Shown here: in pieces, positions 43,609 to 53,022 of the stretch
Layout of the letters: the number at the start of each line of letters is the position of its first letter
Numbering within the stretch: position 1 is the first letter of the stretch
Assembly: GCF_028561275.1 (NCBI RefSeq)
Contig: NZ_JAQQTF010000019.1
Location: forward strand, 62,001 to 126,000
Direction of reading: 5' to 3'
Length of the DNA stretch: 64,000 nucleotides
Source of the DNA: Aureisphaera galaxeae
GTDB taxonomy: Bacteria > Bacteroidota > Bacteroidia > Flavobacteriales > Flavobacteriaceae
Translations under genes and position numbers: made by a program
Notes under the pieces: generated by a model
Database searches by the model: none
What the model was told of the DNA's origin: nothing
The model's input: only the letters and a program-made list of their open reading frames with translations

Positions 43609-44454
43609 ATGAAAGCAGAAAACATCTTAGTTATTGGAGGAACCGGAAAAACAGGAAGAAAAATTGTAAATCAACTGGAGCAAATGGGACACAATGTCCG
43701 AATAGGTTCAAGGTCGGCAACGCCTGCCTTCGATTGGCACCAACCCGAACAATGGGCAACGGCCTTGGAAGGAATGGAAAAAGTATACATTACCTATCAG
43801 CCAGACCTAGCTGTACCGGGAGCCTTGGAAGCCATTGAACGATTAGTGAAAGAAGCAAAAAAAGCTTCTGTAAAGAAATTGGTGCTTTTATCCGGAAAAG
43901 GAGAACGTGAAGCCGAATTGTGTGAGCAAGTGATCATTCACTCAGGATTGGACTACACTATTGTACGTGCCAGTTGGTTCAATCAGAATTTTAGTGAAAG
44001 CTTTATGTTGGAACCCATTCTCGATGGATTTGTAGCATTGCCACAAGCAGAGGTACAGGTTCCCTTTGTAGATACAGATGATATTGCAGAAGTTGCGGTG
44101 AAGGTCCTGTTAGATGCTACACATAACGGACAGATCTATCAACTCACTGGTCCTCGTACATTGAACTTTAAACAGGCTATTGAAACGGTTGCCCAAGCGA
44201 TTGACAGGCCGATCACTTTTGTGCCTATCACAGTAGAAGAATACGGCCAAGGAATGCGACAGGCTAACTTGCCAGAGGACTTCATTTGGCTCATCGAGTA
44301 TTTGTTTACGGAAGTATTGGGGAATCCGAACAATTCAGAAATCACCAACGATGTGGAGAAGGTACTCGGTAGAAAGCCCACCGACTTTTCGGACTATGTT
44401 CGAAGAACAGCGGCTACCGGAGTATGGGACGTTGCTGTAAAACAATCCATCTAA
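43609..44454 (+). CDS. NmrA-like NAD(P)-binding protein
   Basis: A 281-residue atypical SDR. The dinucleotide motif is GGTGKTG (10-16). It has LVLLSGKGERE and the YTIVRASWFNQNF segment in place of a classic YxxxK, as in NmrA/QOR2-type sensors and reductases. It may be a quinone reductase or a redox-sensing protein. It lies downstream of the AraC regulator and ends at a strong terminator. Confidence 0.87.
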   Translation: MKAENILVIGGTGKTGRKIVNQLEQMGHNVRIGSRSATPAFDWHQPEQWATALEGMEKVYITYQPDLAVPGALEAIERLVKEAKKASVKKLVLLSGKGEREAELCEQVIIHSGLDYTIVRASWFNQNFSESFMLEPILDGFVALPQAEVQVPFVDTDDIAEVAVKVLLDATHNGQIYQLTGPRTLNFKQAIETVAQAIDRPITFVPITVEEYGQGMRQANLPEDFIWLIEYLFTEVLGNPNNSEITNDVEKVLGRKPTDFSDYVRRTAATGVWDVAVKQSI

Positions 44455-44468
44455 ACCATCAACCATTG

Positions 44469-44496
44469 AGGCGGTTCTTTGGACCGCCTTTTTTTG
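44469..44496 (+). terminator. intrinsic terminator after the NmrA-like gene
   Basis: A 7-bp stem, AGGCGGT with ACCGCCT, has a TCTTTGG loop and is followed by TTTTTTTG. It separates the convergent cytochrome operon. Confidence 0.82.
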
Positions 44497-44504
44497 TCAT
44501 AGAA

Positions 44505-46634
44505 TTACCAAAAATAGATTTCATCCACAAACACCCAGGCAGGATTACCGGCACTGGGATGCCAGTCCGGTAGTTTGTCATGGTTTTTAATTTCAATTCT
44601 GAAGTAGCGCGCCTTGGTTTCAGGGATGTCCAAGGTCACTTTTTTAATGGCTGGTTCTGGACTTTCTCCTTCCCGAGCAATGGCTACTTCCCCCAATTTT
44701 CTGAAGTTACCCGTTGGACTATTGGAGGCATAGACCGTAAACCTTTTGGGAAATAAAATCCAACTGCCCACATCTTCCAAACAATTGAAGGAAATATGAT
44801 CCACCATTTTCGAAGCTCCCAAATCGAGGGTGGCGTTCACATCATAACCAAAATAACCTGTCCATTTCTCGTCCCTAAACGAAAGGGTGCCTTCTTCCAT
44901 GTCGAACAGCTTTTCGGCAGGTGCATAACGCTCATCGGGCCGTTTGCTCATCGTATAATTAGGAACTGTGTGCAGTATCTTGGTGTAATCCTGAGCGATG
45001 ATCTCGCTGGGTAGCCATCCTTTTTTAAAGGTGGCTACTTTCAGGGTTTTGGAGCGGTCCAGCATGATTTTTTCATCGTATACATTCGAAGTGGAATCGG
45101 GAGTCTCGCCATTTAGGGTATAGCGTATATCCACCCCTTTTAATTTACTTTCAATTTCTACGGAAAGCGTATCGGTAAAAAAGATACTCCGAGCAGCTAG
45201 GGTAGGGGGCTTCAGGTTACCGATGGCCACAAAGCCGTCCTGAATGTTATTATGAATGGTTACGTTATGATCGGTGGCCATTTTATAGGCAAAATCCCGA
45301 TCTACGTGAGTTTGCCAGGTGTAAATTTGTTGGGGTTGAATGGTCCCAAGCAAGGCTTCCAGTCCCTTATTGGTAATATTGGTGTTGTAGATATTCAATA
45401 CCTCCAATTGCTTCAGGTTTTTGAAGTTTTTTACCGAAGCATCGGTAATGCTATCACTGTTCAGCCGTAGTGTTTTTAGGTTTTGGAACTTTCGGAATAC
45501 CTGTGTCATGGGGTCGGTAATCGGGCTGGCTCCAAAATCCAACTCCACGATTTGTTCTTTTAGGTTCGAAAGTAGATCGATGGTTTCTTGTGAGGGAAGG
45601 GTATCGATGTATTTTATGTTCAAGGCAGCTTCTCCAGGGACAATTTCCAAGACTCTAAAACCTGCGGCCTGAATTTCTTCAATATCGCTTTTGGAAGCTT
45701 TTGGGATTTCAATTTTGTTGAAGACCAAATACTTTGAAAGCAATTTTTCTAACGTATCGTTTTCAGTGGGATTCACCACATAGTTTTTGAAATCCAAGCC
45801 ATGGTCTATCCAATGCTTTATCAACCATATTTCGTCCTTGGTCAATTGTTCTTTGCCTTCGGGTGGCATGTGGTCCTCATGGTGAATGGGCAGTAACAAC
45901 TGTTGATAGAGCAAGCTTTCTTCGGCATTACCTTTTAGAAAAATAGTACCCGTTTCCCCGCCTTTTAACATGGCTGCTTCAGAAGTGAGCGACAATTCTC
46001 CTTTCATTTTGGTGGCATTGTGGCATTGCAAACACTTATCATTGAAAATCTTTGCCACCACATCATCGTATATTTTTAGACTGTCGACCATCTCTATGGT
46101 CCGTTCCTTCTTAGCAGCTCCAGCATATTCGAATAAAAACTGATCGCCATGGGTGAGCACGCTTCCGAAATGTCCAGCAACACTGATACTGATTATGGAA
46201 ATGATGAATAAGATTAAAAAGGACTTTTCCGAGTGAAAGGATGCTTTCAAACTTCGGAAGAAAAGAACTGCTGTAAGCAATGCCGTGAGTATTCCGGTAT
46301 ATAAGTGCCAATCCAAGGTGTTCTCCTCATAACCACCTTCTAAGGACAGAAAATACCCCAAGAAGCAGGTGATAATGGCAAAAAAGGTGGTGAAACCCAA
46401 GATGTTCTTAATAGCGGCTGAAGGGTAGTTCTTTTGTATCCGCCCTAATATGTCAAGGAAGAAGGCCAAAACCAGTGCACCAATAGGAAGGTGCAAAAGT
46501 AGGGGATGGAACCTACCCAAAAACAGAATGAATCTTGGGGGTTCATCGGCTTGTAAAGCAAACAAGGCGGCAAGCACGAAAAGACCGAGAATCCCGATTA
46601 AAATGCGTTTGTATAGTGTGCCTTTTCCTTTCAT
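44505..46634 (-). CDS. membrane c-type cytochrome with LRR and chitobiase-C-terminal domains
   Basis: A 709-residue multidomain protein. Residues about 10-160 hold four to five membrane helices of DUF2231 type (RFHPLLLHLPIGALVLAFFL). A single haem c site is CLQCH (201-205) in a planctomycete-type cytochrome domain. Leucine-rich repeats span about 320-430 (LKTLRLNSDSITDASVKNFK). The C-terminal 220 residues are a chitobiase/hexosaminidase C-terminal-like unit (VDIRYTLNGETPDS) plus a discoidin-like module. It is the last gene of a five-gene operon and overlaps the previous gene by 1 bp. Confidence 0.85.
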   Translation of the reverse strand: MKGKGTLYKRILIGILGLFVLAALFALQADEPPRFILFLGRFHPLLLHLPIGALVLAFFLDILGRIQKNYPSAAIKNILGFTTFFAIITCFLGYFLSLEGGYEENTLDWHLYTGILTALLTAVLFFRSLKASFHSEKSFLILFIISIISISVAGHFGSVLTHGDQFLFEYAGAAKKERTIEMVDSLKIYDDVVAKIFNDKCLQCHNATKMKGELSLTSEAAMLKGGETGTIFLKGNAEESLLYQQLLLPIHHEDHMPPEGKEQLTKDEIWLIKHWIDHGLDFKNYVVNPTENDTLEKLLSKYLVFNKIEIPKASKSDIEEIQAAGFRVLEIVPGEAALNIKYIDTLPSQETIDLLSNLKEQIVELDFGASPITDPMTQVFRKFQNLKTLRLNSDSITDASVKNFKNLKQLEVLNIYNTNITNKGLEALLGTIQPQQIYTWQTHVDRDFAYKMATDHNVTIHNNIQDGFVAIGNLKPPTLAARSIFFTDTLSVEIESKLKGVDIRYTLNGETPDSTSNVYDEKIMLDRSKTLKVATFKKGWLPSEIIAQDYTKILHTVPNYTMSKRPDERYAPAEKLFDMEEGTLSFRDEKWTGYFGYDVNATLDLGASKMVDHISFNCLEDVGSWILFPKRFTVYASNSPTGNFRKLGEVAIAREGESPEPAIKKVTLDIPETKARYFRIEIKNHDKLPDWHPSAGNPAWVFVDEIYFW

Positions 46635-47419
46635 TAATTAAAAATCCATTCGTCCATAAATAACCATGCTTTATTCCCCTTTCCCGGATGCCATTCGGGA
46701 AGTTGGGCGGTAGGGTACAGCTGTATTTTGATGGATGAAACTTCTTGATTGATAGAAATTCCAATATCGCGTAGGCCCGCGGGATCAGTTTCCGATGCCA
46801 AAGGAATATCCATGGTAATGGTGTCTTTTTCATTTATAGAGACCATCACCTTTTCTGGAGGAAAAATCCATGATTTGGTATCAAACAGATAGCTTACAGT
46901 CATTTTTTTTATAAATGGTTTGTTTTCAAAATAAGCTGTGGCACTCGCTATGGTATCGAATCCTACCCATTGTTTGTCGCGAAAACTTAAAGATGCTTTT
47001 GTATTGTTTACCAACGTGCCCGTACCCATTCCAGGATATTGTGCATTGGCTTGGGTTTGCCATGCTGTTCGGGTAGGGATATGTCCTTTTTCATATACGG
47101 TTATTGAGGCAGTTTCACTGGGCTTCCAGTGAGGATGAAATGCACGGAAACTATAGGTTCCCGGGTGATCCGTAACAATAGGCGCGTAATATAAAGAAGA
47201 TGCCATCGTCGGTTCCGAACCATCGGATGTATACCGCAGTTCAACACCTTCCATACGTAAATCGGCTGTGATGGTCACGGTAGAATCGATCATCTGATTG
47301 GTGGTTTGAATGCGGGGTTGTGTCAAGGGAATGGCTTGCTCCTGCACAAAAGTTGATTCCTTTTTTTCGGAACAGCCTAGGCAAGCCACAAGCAAGGAAA
47401 AAATCAGTGCTGTTCTCAT
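46634..47419 (-). CDS. lipoprotein with chitobiase-C-terminal-like and discoidin-like module
   Basis: A 261-residue lipoprotein (SLLVACLGC, Cys about residue 16; start ATG at 47419). It contains VELRYTSDGSEPTMASSLYY (a chitobiase C-terminal/FN3-like domain) and a C-terminal carbohydrate-binding-like module. That module closely matches the C terminus of the neighbouring cytochrome (LPEWHPGKGNKAWLFMDEW against LPDWHPSAGNPAWVFVDEI). It overlaps the upstream gene by 4 bp and the downstream gene by 1 bp, so it is tightly coupled. Substrate or glycan binding is a reasonable guess. Confidence 0.82.
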   Translation of the reverse strand: MRTALIFSLLVACLGCSEKKESTFVQEQAIPLTQPRIQTTNQMIDSTVTITADLRMEGVELRYTSDGSEPTMASSLYYAPIVTDHPGTYSFRAFHPHWKPSETASITVYEKGHIPTRTAWQTQANAQYPGMGTGTLVNNTKASLSFRDKQWVGFDTIASATAYFENKPFIKKMTVSYLFDTKSWIFPPEKVMVSINEKDTITMDIPLASETDPAGLRDIGISINQEVSSIKIQLYPTAQLPEWHPGKGNKAWLFMDEWIFN

Positions 47420-48459
47420 ACTCGTACCAGTTTTATAGGATAGGTCTGTCCCGAATTCCATTGGGCCACATACATGTTTTCGTCATTATCGATACATACA
47501 TCATGGGGATGCCTGAAGAGTCGAATGGTTTGATACAGTTCCTGAAGTTCATTTCCCTCGTACGAAGGTCCTGTGGCACCGGGGCAGGAGACCACTTCGT
47601 TGTTTTCGTTCATAATCAGGATGAATCCCGAGTCTGACTGTGCAGCACTTTTCGAACGCAACACGGCAAAGTAAATATCATTTTTGTGAATTACTGGACG
47701 GCAAATCAAAGCACCGGGCACCGCTATGGATTCTAAAAATTCCCCATTCAAACTAAATCGTTTCAAGACATTCATTTCTCTTGCTGAAACCAATAACGAA
47801 GGGTTGTTGGAATCCCTGTTGTCATAACAGATTCCGTGAGCGTTCAGGAATTGTCCATTATCCGTTCCCCTTCCACCGAAATAATTCAACAGTTCCCCTT
47901 TATGGTTGTAATGAAGAATGTGCTGATTTCCATAGCCGTCGGCCACATAAATATCGCCATTTTCCGTAACGGTGGTTTCTGTGGGTTTAAATTCTTCTTT
48001 GGTCTTGTATTTACCCGTTTCTTCAGGGTAATCAATTGTCATTACCACTTTGCCATCTATGGTGGTTTTAATGATCTGATGACGTTCATAATCCGAAATC
48101 AATAAGAAATCGGTACCATTTTCCTTAACCAATGTCAATCCATGCGCTCCGGGATATTCTGTACCCCATGTTTCCAATAACTTTCCAGATTTGTCATACA
48201 CGATGACATTGTTCTTGGTGTGATTGGTCAACAAAACGATGCGCCCTTTGGAATCCTGTGCCATCTCATGGCAATCCTGAACGGGTGTTTGCAATGGATC
48301 TAGATTTCCCCAGTTAAGATCTACCTTATAACGATGCGAATTGTGTCCTATTATGACATCATTGGAAGCACTAAGGGAAAAGGCACGGCTGTAGGCAGGA
48401 TAGGTTAACAAACCCATGGCCAGATACGAAGATTGTTTCAGAAATTTTCTACGGCTCAT
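47416..48459 (-). CDS. Tat-exported NHL/6-bladed beta-propeller protein
   Basis: A 347-residue protein with a twin-arginine signal (MSRRKFLKQSSYLAMGLLTY). The mature part is built of NHL-type blades (QDSKGRIVLLTNHTKNNVIV, NGDIYVADGYGNQHILHYN, ending RHPDVCIDNDENMYVAQW with one residue inserted). Relatives include peptidyl-alpha-hydroxyglycine lyase-like propellers, but no enzyme activity can be assigned. It starts right after the DUF1501 stop. Confidence 0.83.
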   Translation of the reverse strand: MSRRKFLKQSSYLAMGLLTYPAYSRAFSLSASNDVIIGHNSHRYKVDLNWGNLDPLQTPVQDCHEMAQDSKGRIVLLTNHTKNNVIVYDKSGKLLETWGTEYPGAHGLTLVKENGTDFLLISDYERHQIIKTTIDGKVVMTIDYPEETGKYKTKEEFKPTETTVTENGDIYVADGYGNQHILHYNHKGELLNYFGGRGTDNGQFLNAHGICYDNRDSNNPSLLVSAREMNVLKRFSLNGEFLESIAVPGALICRPVIHKNDIYFAVLRSKSAAQSDSGFILIMNENNEVVSCPGATGPSYEGNELQELYQTIRLFRHPHDVCIDNDENMYVAQWNSGQTYPIKLVRV

Positions 48460-49917
48460 TTAGGTTAGGATATCATGAACAACATGGCCGGAAACATCGG
48501 TCAAACGGTACCTTCTTCCTTGGTGTTTAAATGTAAACTTGGTGTGATCTATTCCCATAAGGTGCATCATGGTAGCTTGTAAGTCATGCACATGCACGGG
48601 ATCTTTTTGAATGTTGTACCCGAAGTCGTCCGTCTCACCATACGAAAAGCCGGGTTTTACGCCGCCGCCAGCCATAAACATAGTAAAGCATTTAGGATGA
48701 TGATCCCTTCCGTAATTCGTTTTCGTCAAAGTTCCTTGGCTGTAATTGGTACGCCCAAATTCTCCTCCCCAAACAACCAAGGTGTCTTCCAACAATCCAC
48801 GTTGTTTCAGGTCTAAGATCAAAGCGGCCGTAGCTTGATCAATGTCTTTGGCTTGCTTTTCTATTTGGGTAGGTAAGTTTTCGTGCTGATCCCAACCCAT
48901 ATGATACAATTGAATAAACCGAACATCCTGTTCCGCCAATCGGCGGGCCAATAGACAATTAGCCGCATAGGTGCCAGGAATCGCGGCATCCGCACCATAC
49001 ATTTGCAGGATATAATCGGGTTCGTCTTCAATATTCATGGTAGTGGGTACCGATGTTTGCATGCGGTAGGCCATTTCGTATTGGGCAATTCTACTATTTA
49101 TTTCTGGGTCGCCAAATTCTTGTTCCTGTTTGGCATTCAGTTCGCTTATATGATCCAACATCTTCCTTCTTTCCGCACGCGTCATGCCTTCGGGATCCTT
49201 AAGATAGAGCACGGGGTCCTTCCCAGATCTGAATTGCACCCCTTGGTGTAGGGAACTTAGGAAGCCATTCCCCCAAAGTCGGGAATATAGGGGCTGAGCC
49301 ATAATCCTGCCCGTACCACGGGATAACAAGACCGTAAAAGTGGGTAAGTTTTCATTGAGACTTCCCAAGCCATAGCTCATCCAAGAACCGATACTAGGTC
49401 TTCCCGCCTGTTGCGAACCGGTCTGGAAAAAGGTGATGGCGGGATCGTGATTAATCGCCTCAGTATGCATGGACTTTATAAAGCATAATTCATCCACGAT
49501 TTTTGCGGTGTAAGGCATTAATTCACTCACCCATGCCCGGGATTCTCCATATTGATCGAATTTGTAGCTGCTTCCCACCAAAGGAAAACGATCCTGTCCG
49601 GAGGTCATTCCCGTCAAGCGCTGACCTTTCCTCACAGAATCGGGCAAATCCTCACCGCGAAGCTTGTGGAGTAAGGGTTTATAGTCGAATAGTTCTAATT
49701 GTGAGGGTCCTCCACTTTGGAAAAGATAAATAACCCGTTTCGCTTTGGGGGCGAAGTGAGGCAAGTTCATCCCAGCCAAAGGAGAGCCTTGAGCCTCCAC
49801 TATTGAGGAAAAAGGATCTAACATAGAGGCAACTGCCAGTCCACCAATACCCAGGCCCAATTTCTTCAAGAAATGCCGTCGGTTATTGTTTAGGAAATGG
49901 TTGGTGATCTCTTCCAT
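48460..49917 (-). CDS. DUF1501 protein, Tat signal
   Basis: A 485-residue protein with a twin-arginine signal (NNRRHFLKKLGLGIGGLAVA). DUF1501 belongs to the alkaline-phosphatase/sulfatase-like superfamily by fold; here one sees LFQSGGPSQLELFDYKP, LYHMGWDQHENLP, VVWGGEFGRTNYSQG and GRDHHPKCFTMFMAGGG with conserved His and Asp residues. DUF1501 genes almost always accompany DUF1549/DUF1553 cytochrome genes, as here (3 bp apart). The substrate is unknown. Confidence 0.9.
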   Translation of the reverse strand: MEEITNHFLNNNRRHFLKKLGLGIGGLAVASMLDPFSSIVEAQGSPLAGMNLPHFAPKAKRVIYLFQSGGPSQLELFDYKPLLHKLRGEDLPDSVRKGQRLTGMTSGQDRFPLVGSSYKFDQYGESRAWVSELMPYTAKIVDELCFIKSMHTEAINHDPAITFFQTGSQQAGRPSIGSWMSYGLGSLNENLPTFTVLLSRGTGRIMAQPLYSRLWGNGFLSSLHQGVQFRSGKDPVLYLKDPEGMTRAERRKMLDHISELNAKQEQEFGDPEINSRIAQYEMAYRMQTSVPTTMNIEDEPDYILQMYGADAAIPGTYAANCLLARRLAEQDVRFIQLYHMGWDQHENLPTQIEKQAKDIDQATAALILDLKQRGLLEDTLVVWGGEFGRTNYSQGTLTKTNYGRDHHPKCFTMFMAGGGVKPGFSYGETDDFGYNIQKDPVHVHDLQATMMHLMGIDHTKFTFKHQGRRYRLTDVSGHVVHDILT

Positions 49918-49920
49918 AGG

Positions 49921-52266
49921 TTATCCTTTTACAATGGCTTCATCCAAATTAAAAATAAGACTCGTAAGCCTACTAAAGGCCTGTGTTTTTTTATCCAGTT
50001 CGGTCATCACCTCATTTGTATCATCATCTTCGGCTAGTTCATTATAGCCTTGTATTTCTTCATCTAGAAACTGCATTAAATTTTCAATCTCTCCTTCATT
50101 GGGTCTTCGGGAGGTAATCATCCTAAAAATGGTCGCGATCCGCTCCTCATCTGAAAGGGTTTCGTTGGCTATCACTTTCTGGGCCAAGGTTTCTGCAGCT
50201 TTCAATAATTGTGGATCATTCAGCATGACAAGGGCTTGCAAGGGCGTACTTGTCTTCTGTCTTTTCACTTCGCAAAAGTCACGGGTAGCTGCATCGAAGG
50301 TGAGCATGGAAGGTGGTGGTACCGTTCTTTTCCAAAAGGTGTAGAGGCTTCGGCGGTATAGGTTCTCACCAGAATCCATAATGTATTTGGTAAGACCTTG
50401 TCCCGATGTGGTCTCTGCCCAAAGGCCTTCAGGTTGATGCGGCTTAACGCTGGGCCCGCCAATTTTGTCAACCAACAATCCGCTTACCAAAAGTGCATTG
50501 TCACGAATCATTTCGGCGGTCAATTTTTCACGGGAACTTCGGGCCAACCATTGGTTGTAAGGATCAATTTCTAGTAACTCAGGAGTGGTTTTCGAAGTTT
50601 GTTGGTAGGTATTGGACATGACCATGCGTTTTACCATTTTCTTCATATCCCATCCTTCTTCCCGAAAGGTAATGGCCAACCAATCCAACAATTCAGGATG
50701 GGTGGGTAGGGCGCCTTGATTTCCGAAATCTGAACTGGTAGAAACAATCCCTGTCCCGAAGATTTGTTGCCAAATCCGGTTCACTGCTACTCTTGCTGTC
50801 AGTGTATTTTTTTCATCGAACAACCAGTTTGCTAATCCCAATCTATTGGCTTCGTACTGTCTGGTGAAGGGCAATACCGACTCCGGTGTGCCCAATTGCA
50901 CTTCTTCTCCAGGCTTATCGTAAGCACCTCTTTCCAGAATGAATGTTTTTCGGGTAGGAGCGTCGTCTTTCATCACCATCAATTTTACTTCTGGAATGCT
51001 GTCCGGCATATTTATAAAAGTGAGCACTTCTTCAATCTCTTTGGGTGTAATCGTAACATTTGGCTCGGGTATTTCACCATATTCAATACGCCCTTTTTCA
51101 TTCACCTTGTTGAAGAATCCAAAGAACTCGAAATATTCTTTTTGTGAAATGGGGTCGTATTTGTGGTCATGGCATTGGGCACATTCCATGGTAAGGCCCA
51201 ACAAGGACTTAGAAACCGTATTGGTTCGGTCCAGTACATATTCCACACGGTATTCCTCGTCGATGACACCGCCTTCTTGAGTGATTTTATGATTTCGGTT
51301 GAAGCCCGTTGCTACAATTTGTTCCAAGGTGGCATTAGGCAATAAGTCTCCAGCCAATTGCCATTTTACGAATTCATCATAGGGAATATTTCTATTGAAG
51401 GCACTAATCACCCAATCCCGCCAAGGCCACATGACACGCTCCAAATCATCCTGATAGCCATGTGTGTCTGAGTATCTAGCAATATCCAACCAACTGGCGG
51501 CCATGTGTTCCCCGTAGCTTGGGGAATTCAATAGTTTGTCGACTACTTTTTCGAAGGCATTTGCATCTGAATCTTGCAAAAAGGCATCTATGGCTGCTAG
51601 GCTTGGAGGCAATCCGGTGAGGTCGAAATGCACCCGTCGGATAAGTTTTTCCTTACTAGCCCTTACGGAAGGATTCAAGCCTTTTTCTTCTAATTTCTGA
51701 ATAACGAAATGATCAATTTCATTTGCTGCAAGCTGATTGTTAGCAATTTCAGGCACTTCCTTTTTTTCCGGAGCGACAAAAGCCCAATGGTCTTTCCACT
51801 CGGCTCCCTGTGCGATCCATTGGGTCAGGACTTTTCGTTCATACTCACTTAGGCTGAGGTTAGAATCCTCTGGCGGCATTTTCTTTTCAGTATCAATATT
51901 GTTGATGCGCAACACCAATTGACTGGCAAGCGTATCGCCAGGTACTATGGCAAATCTATCCCTATCTTCACCTAAGGCGGCAAAGGCATCTTCCTTAATG
52001 TCAAAACGCAAGCCTGCCTCCCGAGTGCCTTCGTCGGGACCATGGCATAGATAACATCGATCGGAAAGGATGGGTTTTACATCGAAGATGTAATCCACAG
52101 TTTCAGGAACTTCTTTGGTGTTTGCCACTCCAAGAGCATTCTCTTCTTTTGGGACATAACTGTCTTTGCTGTCTCGGGTTACGTATTTATACGCCAAGAC
52201 AAGCACAAAAGGTATTACGAAGTATAATACCCATGAAAAGGGGCTATTTGGGCTCTTTTTTGCCAC
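49921..52266 (-). CDS. DUF1549/DUF1553 planctomycete-type cytochrome protein
   Basis: A 781-residue protein. A membrane helix (about 12-28) precedes a PSCyt1 domain with haem site CYLCH (71-75). DUF1549 follows (DHFVIQKLEEKGLNPSVRAS, HFDLTGLPPS, DRYSDTHGYQDD-like DIARYSDTHG) with a second haem site CAQCH. DUF1553 completes it (ARVAVNRIWQQIFGTGIV, RRSLYTFWKRTVPPPSML). The start is GTG at 52266. It is the first gene of the operon. Families of this kind are abundant in Planctomycetes and some Bacteroidota and are suspected in degradation of complex substrates. Confidence 0.92.
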   Translation of the reverse strand: MAKKSPNSPFSWVLYFVIPFVLVLAYKYVTRDSKDSYVPKEENALGVANTKEVPETVDYIFDVKPILSDRCYLCHGPDEGTREAGLRFDIKEDAFAALGEDRDRFAIVPGDTLASQLVLRINNIDTEKKMPPEDSNLSLSEYERKVLTQWIAQGAEWKDHWAFVAPEKKEVPEIANNQLAANEIDHFVIQKLEEKGLNPSVRASKEKLIRRVHFDLTGLPPSLAAIDAFLQDSDANAFEKVVDKLLNSPSYGEHMAASWLDIARYSDTHGYQDDLERVMWPWRDWVISAFNRNIPYDEFVKWQLAGDLLPNATLEQIVATGFNRNHKITQEGGVIDEEYRVEYVLDRTNTVSKSLLGLTMECAQCHDHKYDPISQKEYFEFFGFFNKVNEKGRIEYGEIPEPNVTITPKEIEEVLTFINMPDSIPEVKLMVMKDDAPTRKTFILERGAYDKPGEEVQLGTPESVLPFTRQYEANRLGLANWLFDEKNTLTARVAVNRIWQQIFGTGIVSTSSDFGNQGALPTHPELLDWLAITFREEGWDMKKMVKRMVMSNTYQQTSKTTPELLEIDPYNQWLARSSREKLTAEMIRDNALLVSGLLVDKIGGPSVKPHQPEGLWAETTSGQGLTKYIMDSGENLYRRSLYTFWKRTVPPPSMLTFDAATRDFCEVKRQKTSTPLQALVMLNDPQLLKAAETLAQKVIANETLSDEERIATIFRMITSRRPNEGEIENLMQFLDEEIQGYNELAEDDDTNEVMTELDKKTQAFSRLTSLIFNLDEAIVKG

Positions 52267-52551
52267 TATTCGGTAATGCTATACAGTTATGGAGTGAGTT
52301 ACACTCTTATTCATTTTGGATGTCCTGCTAATTTATGAATATATTGATTTAGAATGCAATAGATACCCCTAGTAAAAACTTACTAGAAACTTACCCCTCT
52401 TTGTAACCAATTAATTTTCAGTTTATCCGAATAAGGTTGGGTTTGTAGGTTTTTTCTAAAATTCTTATAAAATTCAATTCCAAACTGTTAAAAAAATGAG
52501 AAAGGCGCTCAATTTTGGCTAACTTGTAGGGGACTACTAAATCAATTTATT

Positions 52552-53010
52552 ATGCCTAGCTTTTCTCTAAAAATTAATGGAAATACCGTTACTATAACGG
52601 CAGATGCCGATACCCCGTTACTTTGGGTACTGCGCGATGAACTCAATATGGTTGGGACCAAATATGGCTGCGGAATTGGCCAATGTGGAGCTTGCACCGT
52701 ACATATTGATGGTACCGCCACTCGAAGCTGTTTGATCCCCGTTTCGGCCGTAGAAGGTAAAGTGACCACCATCGAAGGACTTTCTGAAGACGGTTCGCAC
52801 CCTGTGCAAGAAGCCTGGAAGGAAATCGACGTACCGCAATGCGGGTACTGCCAATCGGGTCAGATCATGACCGCTGCTTCTTTCTTGAAGGAAAATCCAA
52901 ATCCTTCACAAGCAGAAATACGCGAAGCCATGAACGGCAATATCTGCCGCTGTGCTTCCTATAATCGAATTGAAAAAGCCGTGGCTGTTGCCGCCCAAAA
53001 ATCCAACTAA
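52552..53010 (+). CDS. molybdenum hydroxylase small subunit, 2x[2Fe-2S]
   Basis: A 152-residue electron-transfer subunit. The plant-type [2Fe-2S] cluster ligands are in CGIGQCGACTVHIDG and a later Cys. The second cluster is CGYCQSGQ with CRC in GNICRCASY. It matches the alpha subunit of isoquinoline-1-oxidoreductase/aldehyde-oxidase type enzymes. It is 12 bp upstream of the catalytic subunit; no FAD subunit is encoded, so electrons probably pass to a membrane acceptor. Confidence 0.93.
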   Translation: MPSFSLKINGNTVTITADADTPLLWVLRDELNMVGTKYGCGIGQCGACTVHIDGTATRSCLIPVSAVEGKVTTIEGLSEDGSHPVQEAWKEIDVPQCGYCQSGQIMTAASFLKENPNPSQAEIREAMNGNICRCASYNRIEKAVAVAAQKSN

Positions 53011-53022
53011 TTACGAAGCACC

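Noticed and set aside
38060-44454. Genomic island bounded by tRNA-Arg
   Set aside because: Accessory content is suggestive, but no integrase, phage gene or second copy of the tRNA end was seen.
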